Made by a program: the position numbers and the translations under genes. From the NCBI GenBank assembly GCA_030590405.1, contig JAUUYO010000102.1, forward strand, positions 1 through 11,529: DNA of 11,529 bases. Direction: 5' to 3'. This stretch comes from Kangiellaceae bacterium. GTDB taxonomy: Bacteria; Pseudomonadota; Gammaproteobacteria; Enterobacterales; Kangiellaceae. The notes beneath the pieces are model-generated. The model saw only the letters and a program-made list of their open reading frames with translations. It searched no databases and was not told the origin of the DNA. Positions 6,620-11,529 of this stretch are shown piece by piece. Numbering within the stretch: the first letter of the stretch is position 1; each line of letters opens with the position of its first letter.

Positions 6620-6633
6620 CTGACGCAGATCAA
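6620..6633 (+). promoter_or_regulatory. Degenerate FNR/DNR-like box upstream of norC
   Basis: CTGAC-GCAG-ATCAA has a perfect right half and a left half with two changes from TTGAT. Its centre (6626.5) lies 41.5 bases before a predicted start near 6668, with a -10-like CATTAT/ATTATA at 6655-6661. The same geometry as the better box at 4174 supports a real class II site. nor promoters are commonly controlled by DNR/NNR-type NO sensors, which tolerate an imperfect left half. Confidence 0.6.
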
Positions 6634-6708
6634 ATGTTGATTTGGGTATAAAGGCATTATACCTGTGGGTTAAAAATTGGTTAAGGATAATTTATCAGGA
6701 GACAGGCC

Positions 6709-7143
6709 ATGAGCGAAAAATTTACAAAAAGCATGGCAAGAAATATTTTTTTTGGTGGGAGTGTTTTTTTCATCCTCGTATTTCTTGCTTTATCTTTCGA
6801 TACAGTTCAGCGTTTACCAGAGCGTGATCATCGAGAGAATATTACCGAATCAGTTGTGTTAGGAAAAAAGGTTTGGGAAGAGAATAACTGTATCGGTTGT
6901 CATACTTTACTAGGCGAAGGTGCTTATTTTGCACCAGAACTTGGCAATGTTTATATCCGTTTTGGTAATTCAAAAGAAGCTATTAAAGCTTTTATAAAAA
7001 GCCGTCCAAAAAATGGCATTCCAGGTCGTCGTTCAATGCCGCAGTTCAATCTAACCGAAGAAGAACTTGACGGTATGGCAGATTTTTTAAAGTGGACTAG
7101 CGAGATCAATACCGCTAATTGGCCACCAAATATTCAAGGGTAG
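6709..7143 (+). CDS. norC: Nitric oxide reductase subunit C (cytochrome c)
   Basis: Membrane-anchored cytochrome c subunit that takes electrons from periplasmic donors and passes them to NorB during NO reduction. The 144-residue length is normal. One N-terminal membrane segment (about 13-30) is followed by a periplasmic haem domain: CIGCH at 61-65, then the NorC signature LLGEGAYFAPELGNVY, and Met110 (RRSMPQFNLT) as the second haem ligand. Shine-Dalgarno AGGAGA (6697-6702) sits 6 bases before the ATG. It is translated as a pair with norB, whose start is 9 bases beyond its stop. The upstream FNR-like box and terminator make this the first gene of the nor unit. No oddities seen. Confidence 0.97.
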   Translation: MSEKFTKSMARNIFFGGSVFFILVFLALSFDTVQRLPERDHRENITESVVLGKKVWEENNCIGCHTLLGEGAYFAPELGNVYIRFGNSKEAIKAFIKSRPKNGIPGRRSMPQFNLTEEELDGMADFLKWTSEINTANWPPNIQG

Positions 7144-7152
7144 GAGGGGATC

Positions 7153-8541
7153 ATGACAACACTCGTAAAATATCAATCTCAATTGGTCGCTAAACCTTAT
7201 TTTATCGCAGCGATTGGTTTATTTATCGGTCAGATTTTATTTGGTCTGATTATGGGGCTACAATATGTATGGGGAGATTTTTTATTTCCAGAAATACCTT
7301 TTAACGTGGCTAGAATGGTTCACACGAACTTGCTAATTGTTTGGCTGCTTTTTGGTTTTTTTGGTGCTGCTTATTATCTGGTGCCGGAAGAAGCTGAACG
7401 CGAACTGCATAGTCCTAAATTGGCCCTTGCACTTTTCTGGATTTTTCTAGTTGCTGGCGTATTAACCATACTGGGTTATTTGTTCGTGCCTTATGCCACA
7501 CTAGCCGAAATGACTGGTAATGATTTATTGCCGACCATGGGGCGGGAGTTCTTAGAACAGCCAACCATTATCAAAATTGGTATTGCAGCGGTTGCTTTGG
7601 GCTTTTTGTATAATATCGGTATGACTATCCTGGGTGGTCGCAAGACTGTGGTAAATATCATTTTGCTGACCGGTCTAATTGGTTTAGCGGTGCTGTGGTT
7701 GTTCTCATTCTACAATCCAGAGAATTTAGTACTTGATAAAATGTTCTGGTGGTGGGTGGTTCATCTATGGGTTGAAGGTGTTTGGGAGTTAATCCTGGCA
7801 GCAATCATGGCTTTTGTTTTGATCAAAACTACTGGTATCGACCGCGAAGTGATCGATAAATGGCTATATGTGATCGTCGCAGCCGCTTTAATTTCTGGCA
7901 TTTTAGGAACAGGACATCACTATTACTTTATCGGTACCCCGGAATACTGGCAGCCAATCGGCGGAATATTCTCTGCGATGGAACCCATTCCCTTTTTCAT
8001 GATGACTTTATTTGCGTTTAATATGGTCAATAGACGGCGTCGCGACCACCCGAATAAAGCGACTGTTTTATGGGCAATGGGAACCGGTGTTTTAGCATTT
8101 TTGGGTGCAGGCGTTTGGGGCTTTATGCACACTCTGGCTCCGGTAAACTATTATACTCACGGTACACAAATCACCGCAGCTCATGGTCATATGGCTTTTT
8201 ATGGTGCTTATGTAATGATTGTATTAACCATCATTTCCTATGCAATGCCAATTATGCGCGGTAGAGAAGCTAATAGTAAAAAGGCGCAAGCGGTTGAAAT
8301 GTGGTCTTTCTGGCTGATGAGCGTTTCAATGGTTTTCATTACTCTGTTTTTAACTGGCGCAGGTATTTTACAAGTTTGGTTACAACGAATGGGTGAAGGT
8401 CTACCCTTTATGCAGGTACAAGATCAATTGCAAATATTTTACTGGTTACGAACGATCTCAGGTACTATCTTTATGATTGGACTCATCGTTTATGTCTGGA
8501 GCTTTTTTGTCAAAGGTGACGATGTTGTTGCTACTGACTAA
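7153..8541 (+). CDS. norB: Nitric oxide reductase subunit B (catalytic)
   Basis: Catalytic subunit of cNOR: 2 NO + 2 H+ + 2 e- give N2O and water in the inner membrane. The 462-residue protein shows about twelve membrane segments and belongs to the haem-copper oxidase superfamily with FeB instead of copper. All key residues are present: His57 and His346 for low-spin haem b, His344 for haem b3, and His204, His255, His256 plus Glu208 for FeB, in the motifs VVHLWVEGVWE, GHHYYFIG and HGTQITAAHGHMAFYG. Glu277 (AMEPIPF) is the second conserved glutamate. Each residue is exactly three positions lower than in the Pseudomonas aeruginosa enzyme. It is short-chain cNOR, not quinol-dependent qNOR, because it lacks the N-terminal extension and has norC beside it. 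Its Shine-Dalgarno AGGAGGGG (7142-7149) overlaps the norC stop, favouring coupled translation. Confidence 0.98.
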   Translation: MTTLVKYQSQLVAKPYFIAAIGLFIGQILFGLIMGLQYVWGDFLFPEIPFNVARMVHTNLLIVWLLFGFFGAAYYLVPEEAERELHSPKLALALFWIFLVAGVLTILGYLFVPYATLAEMTGNDLLPTMGREFLEQPTIIKIGIAAVALGFLYNIGMTILGGRKTVVNIILLTGLIGLAVLWLFSFYNPENLVLDKMFWWWVVHLWVEGVWELILAAIMAFVLIKTTGIDREVIDKWLYVIVAAALISGILGTGHHYYFIGTPEYWQPIGGIFSAMEPIPFFMMTLFAFNMVNRRRRDHPNKATVLWAMGTGVLAFLGAGVWGFMHTLAPVNYYTHGTQITAAHGHMAFYGAYVMIVLTIISYAMPIMRGREANSKKAQAVEMWSFWLMSVSMVFITLFLTGAGILQVWLQRMGEGLPFMQVQDQLQIFYWLRTISGTIFMIGLIVYVWSFFVKGDDVVATD

Positions 8542-8550
8542 TTAACCGCT

Positions 8551-8664
8551 CGTAGGTTGTGGGTGAGCTTGCGCCCCAACGAAGGATTTAGCCTGTCCAC
8601 GGGCTATTGGGGGGCGTACCCACAATGTTTCATGGGGCAAGCTTTTCCTCACCCGCGACCTACG
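8551..8664. repeat. Large imperfect palindromic element with GTAG ends, between norB and norQ
   Basis: The outer arms 8551-8567 and 8648-8664 can pair over 17 positions (CGTAGGT...GGGTGAG with CTCACCC...ACCTACG; two G-U pairs). The stem can continue with CTTGC/CCCC against GGGGCAAG (8634-8641) after a bulge. Alternative nested stems exist: TTGTGGGT (8557-8564) with ACCCACAA (8618-8625), GCCCCAA with TTGGGGG, and AGCC/GGCT. It fills most of the 180-base gap between norB and norQ and is locally GC-rich. It may act as an RNA structure tuning expression of the genes after norB. The GTAG ends link it to the other two palindromes of the window. Confidence 0.65.
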
Positions 8665-8721
8665 AATGTACTACCAAAGGTTTAATAAAAAGCTAAGTGT
8701 TTTTCATACTGAGAGTTTTTA

Positions 8722-9525
8722 ATGGATACAAAAGTCACTTCAATTATCAGCGATAATTCGTGTTTCTATTTACCGCAAGATAACGAAATTCAAATCTTTG
8801 AACACGCATTTAACCATCAATTGCCGATCTTGATCAAAGGACCGACTGGCTGTGGAAAAACCCGTTTTATCAGCTATATGGCGGAAAAATTAAAACTTCC
8901 TTTGTACACCGTTGCTTGTCATGATGATTTAACAGCGGCGGATCTGGTAGGGCGTCACTTAATGGAAGGTGGACAGACTTTCTGGCAGGATGGACCTTTA
9001 ACCCGAGCGGTTCGCCAAGGTGGTATTTGTTATCTGGATGAAATTGTCGAAGCACGTAAAGATACGACGGTCGTTTTACATCCTTTGTCGGATGATCGGC
9101 GAATTTTACCGATTGATAGAACCGGGGAATTGTTAGAAGCTCCAGATAATTTCATGTTAGTCGTTTCTTATAATCCAGGTTATCAGAATCTCCTCAAAGG
9201 CATGAAACCTTCTACCAAACAGCGGTTTATCTCGTTGAGATTTGACTATCCAAAGATGAATGTCGAAATTGAAGTAGTGTGCCGTCAAACCGGTATCGAA
9301 AAACCAATGGCGACTCGCCTGGTTGAAATGGCATTAATGTTGAGGCAACTGAAAGATCATGATTTAGAAGAGGCGGTTTCTACCAGACTGTTGATTTATG
9401 CCGCGACTTTAATTAAAGCAGGTCTCGATATTCCATCGGCGGTGAAGGCTGCTATGTTGGAACCTATGAGCGACGATCAAAATACTATTGATGCGTTATA
9501 TGAAGTGATTTCTTTGAAATTATAG
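8722..9525 (+). CDS. norQ: NorQ/NirQ-family MoxR AAA+ ATPase
   Basis: ATPase that works with NorD to activate nitric oxide reductase, in known systems by enabling FeB insertion into NorB. The 267-residue length is typical. Walker A is GPTGCGKT (40-47), Walker B is ICYLDE (102-107) with catalytic Glu107, and sensor 1 is Asn151 in VVSYNPGYQNLLKGMKPSTKQRF, a stretch diagnostic of the NorQ/NirQ/CbbQ branch of MoxR ATPases. CbbQ, the Rubisco activase homologue, is the main alternative, but the surrounding nor genes decide for NorQ. It is cytoplasmic with no signal or membrane segment. It lies 180 bases after norB, behind a large palindrome, with no FNR-type box of its own visible, so it is probably transcribed by read-through from norCB. 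The Shine-Dalgarno (GAGAG near 8711) is modest. Confidence 0.93.
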   Translation: MDTKVTSIISDNSCFYLPQDNEIQIFEHAFNHQLPILIKGPTGCGKTRFISYMAEKLKLPLYTVACHDDLTAADLVGRHLMEGGQTFWQDGPLTRAVRQGGICYLDEIVEARKDTTVVLHPLSDDRRILPIDRTGELLEAPDNFMLVVSYNPGYQNLLKGMKPSTKQRFISLRFDYPKMNVEIEVVCRQTGIEKPMATRLVEMALMLRQLKDHDLEEAVSTRLLIYAATLIKAGLDIPSAVKAAMLEPMSDDQNTIDALYEVISLKL

Positions 9526-9557
9526 CTTTTGATTTTAGAGAAATTCATCCTGAATCT

Positions 9558-10514
9558 ATGCAACCACAAAACTTACAAAAACTTCGAAGAGTAACTCAAA
9601 GCCTTTTCTTTATTTTATTTTGTGTTGCGCCGATCTTTAATTTATTTCGATTTGATCTTGATGAAGGCCATTTTTATTTACTGACCTTTCATTGGTCGAT
9701 TGGTATTGGCGAAGATTTACCGGTTGGACAACTGGCCAAAAATTTATTGTTTTATGGTTTACTGCCCATTGTTGCATTACTGGCGAGCGGATTTTTTCTA
9801 TTCTACAAATATGGACGGCTCTATTGTGGTTGGTTGTGCCCGCATTTTAGTGTGGTCGAAATGGTCAATCAGAATTTAAGTAAAGCCATCGGTAAACTTT
9901 CCATCTGGGATAAGCGGGAGTTACCGCAGATCCAGGTCGATGGTAGTCTGCGGCATAAAAACAAAGTCTGGTGGTTGGTCATCGTTCCTTTGACGGTTAG
10001 CATGGCGTTCCTGTGGGCGGTTGTCCTGATTGGTTATGTGATTAATCCTCATGATATTCTAAGAGAATTGTGGCAGCAAAGCTTGTCCTTTCCGAAGAAG
10101 GCCTTTTTAATTGTAGCTACTTTAGTGCTTAGTATTGAATTTTTATTTGCTCGACATTTATTTTGTCGATTTGGCTGTGCTTTTGGTATTTTCCAAAGCC
10201 TGGCCTGGATGGGAAACCGTAAGGGACTGGTGATCAACTTTGATAAAAGTAAGTCAGCACAGTGTAAGTCTTGCGACAATTACTGTGACCATGCCTGTCC
10301 AATGCGATTAAAACCAAGAGGTATGAAGCGGCATATGTTTTCCTGTACTCAATGTACCCAATGCCTGACAGCGTGTGATATTGCTCAACAAGGAGATACA
10401 GTACTTAGCTGGAAACCCGGCAGTGAACTTGATACTAATTCGGTAGCAATTCCTATATCTTTTTATCAGGCGGATAAAAAACATTCGGATGACAGAAAAA
10501 GGCGGCAAGGATAA
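9558..10514 (+). CDS. Membrane polyferredoxin-like 4Fe-4S protein (NapH/CcoG-like) in nor cluster
   Basis: Integral membrane iron-sulfur protein of 318 residues. About four membrane segments are visible (roughly 13-31, 66-83, 138-160, 183-198). Between them are two cysteine pairs typical of the NapH/NosR/CcoG group: CGWLCP (90-95) and CRFGC (203-207). The C-terminal part carries two ferredoxin-type clusters: Cys236, 239, 243, 247 (CKSCDNYCDHACP) and Cys263, 266, 269, 273 (CTQCTQCLTAC). The first has CX2CX3CX3CP spacing, one residue longer than the usual CX2CX2CX3CP. It lies 32 bases after norQ and directly abuts norD, so it belongs to the NOR maturation unit. By analogy with NapH and CcoG it may move electrons across or at the membrane, for instance to keep iron or copper reduced during cofactor assembly; this is inference. 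The tail is charged and cytoplasmic-looking. The Shine-Dalgarno is weak, suggesting translation linked to norQ. Confidence 0.85.
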   Translation: MQPQNLQKLRRVTQSLFFILFCVAPIFNLFRFDLDEGHFYLLTFHWSIGIGEDLPVGQLAKNLLFYGLLPIVALLASGFFLFYKYGRLYCGWLCPHFSVVEMVNQNLSKAIGKLSIWDKRELPQIQVDGSLRHKNKVWWLVIVPLTVSMAFLWAVVLIGYVINPHDILRELWQQSLSFPKKAFLIVATLVLSIEFLFARHLFCRFGCAFGIFQSLAWMGNRKGLVINFDKSKSAQCKSCDNYCDHACPMRLKPRGMKRHMFSCTQCTQCLTACDIAQQGDTVLSWKPGSELDTNSVAIPISFYQADKKHSDDRKRRQG

Positions 10515-11529
10515 ATGGAAGAATATGTTGGAAAAATCTGGCATAGAGCGATCTCTAAATTCTCCGATCATCGCTTTCCCGAAGCGACTGTTTATCTGAC
10601 CGATATAAAGGATCGATTAGCGTTACAATTTCACGCGCTAGGGGGACACGCCAGTATTCAAATTATGCCGACCCAAAGAACTTTGTGGGCAGCTAAGCCT
10701 TCCTTATTGTCTCGCTTTGCTAATGTGGGGGACAAGACTGAATTAGCGTGGAAAGATGCGGAGTCGATTCGACTGCCCAGTGAAATTGCTGTTTTTCCCA
10801 GCAAAACTCTTAATCGAAAACTCTATCTGTGGTTATTGGTTTTACTGAGCTTTTCCGGGACGCAAAAAGACTGGATCAAAGATAATCAAATTAATGTTTT
10901 GCGAGCACTAAAAGCGCTTCCAGGGATCCGTGCAATCTACCAGGAGTTGCTGGAGTTCCATCTTCACTATCGCACACAAAAAGCCTACGTTAGAAGCGAC
11001 TACAAAGAGGATGAATTACGGATCTGTCAGGCGCTGGAAAATCCGGGAAGTATTAATTGTTCTATCAAAGAGCCATTGTTGCTCCCACCTGTGCCGCTTT
11101 GGTTGCATCCTGTTATGGCATCAGAATCAATTATCAGGCAAACCAAATCGGCTCTGCCAGATCAGGAAAAGAAAAAACCGGGCGTAAAAAAACTAAAAGA
11201 AAAACACAGAAGGAAAGGTGAAATTGTTGACGATCCTGATGGCCGAAGTGGATTGATGGCGTTTCGCCTGGAAAGCTATTTTAGTTGGTCTGAATTTATT
11301 AATGTCGATCGAACTGCCGATGATAACGATGAAGATTCTGCCCAACAAGCAGCCGATGATATGGACGTGATCAGCGTGTCAGAATCATCTGAAACTATGG
11401 CCAGTCGATTAAAGTTTGATTTGGATCTACCGCCGAGCAATTATGACGATAAAGTTTTGCTGGATGGCATATTATTGCCCGAATGGGATTTTAAAAAACA
11501 ACAGATCCTTCAAAATTATTGTGCGCTTA
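10515..11529 (+). CDS. norD: NorD, nitric oxide reductase activation protein (N-terminal part, cut by window end)
   Basis: Open for 338 codons to the last base with no stop, so only the N-terminal part is present; NorD proteins are usually 600 residues or more. The start ATG follows the upstream stop with no gap, and the Shine-Dalgarno AAGGA (10507-10511) overlaps the end of that gene, indicating translational coupling. The sequence is soluble. It has a basic stretch (about residues 220-238, rich in Lys/Arg), an acidic stretch (about 273-293), and near the window end LLDGILLPEWDF followed by QILQNYCAL, matching the conserved NorD segment before the C-terminal region. The von Willebrand A domain with its metal site, the defining part of NorD, would lie beyond the window. 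With NorQ it forms the MoxR-VWA pair needed for active NorCB. Identity rests on this segment plus position after norQ. Confidence 0.85.
   Translation, partial: MEEYVGKIWHRAISKFSDHRFPEATVYLTDIKDRLALQFHALGGHASIQIMPTQRTLWAAKPSLLSRFANVGDKTELAWKDAESIRLPSEIAVFPSKTLNRKLYLWLLVLLSFSGTQKDWIKDNQINVLRALKALPGIRAIYQELLEFHLHYRTQKAYVRSDYKEDELRICQALENPGSINCSIKEPLLLPPVPLWLHPVMASESIIRQTKSALPDQEKKKPGVKKLKEKHRRKGEIVDDPDGRSGLMAFRLESYFSWSEFINVDRTADDNDEDSAQQAADDMDVISVSESSETMASRLKFDLDLPPSNYDDKVLLDGILLPEWDFKKQQILQNYCAL

Noticed and set aside
8722..9525. CbbQ (Rubisco activation) instead of NorQ
   Set aside because: The families are close, but norCB upstream and norD downstream settle the assignment.
10308..10571. Minus-strand open frame across the junction of the Fe-S gene and norD
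   Set aside because: Overlaps two well-supported coding regions and the tight gene junction; no motif or start signal.
10930..11187. Plus-strand open frame of 85 codons
   Set aside because: It is an alternative frame inside norD, which reads through from 10515 to the window end.

Overview
The window is a denitrification gene cluster of an AT-rich Gram-negative bacterium. Family content and Pseudomonas-like Nor numbering suggest a gammaproteobacterium, but genus cannot be told from sequence reading alone. All recognisable genes lie on the + strand and together cover nitrite -> nitric oxide -> nitrous oxide.

Layout. (1) 93-1724: nirS, periplasmic cytochrome cd1 nitrite reductase, closed by a clear intrinsic terminator. 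(2) 1892-3700: a NapC/NirT-type membrane tetraheme quinol dehydrogenase fused to a C-terminal ethylbenzene-dehydrogenase-like haem-binding domain, giving six predicted c-haem sites, the last an unusual CX3CH. (3) 3781-4140: a small lipoprotein cupredoxin (type 1 copper), a candidate electron carrier. (4) 4281-6524: a TonB-dependent outer-membrane receptor with haem-receptor-like FRAP/NPDL boxes but no histidine between them, preceded by a perfect FNR/DNR box at class II spacing. (5) 6709-8541: norC and norB, the two subunits of cNOR, behind a second, degenerate FNR/DNR-like box at the same spacing. (6) 8722-11529: norQ (MoxR AAA+ ATPase), a membrane polyferredoxin-like 4Fe-4S protein, and norD cut by the window end.

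How it fits together. Quinol electrons probably pass through the NirT-like cytochrome and perhaps the cupredoxin to NirS. NO made by NirS is reduced by NorCB in the inner membrane. NorQ and NorD are the known activation pair for NorCB, and the 4Fe-4S protein between them probably supports the same process. The receptor looks co-regulated by low oxygen or NO and may bring in a cofactor or metal. No haem d1 biosynthesis genes (nirF, nirD/L/G/H, nirE, nirJ, nirN), no nitrate or N2O reductase genes and no regulator gene are present here.

Three intergenic gaps carry palindromic elements with GTAG at both outer ends (1793-1861, 3708-3733, 8551-8664), resembling REP/BIME-type repeats. I see no tRNA, rRNA, CRISPR array, transposase or integrase. 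I do not see a wholly new system. The most distinctive points are the NirT-EB_dh fusion, the anaerobically controlled receptor within a denitrification locus, the Fe-S protein between norQ and norD, and the divergent NirS.
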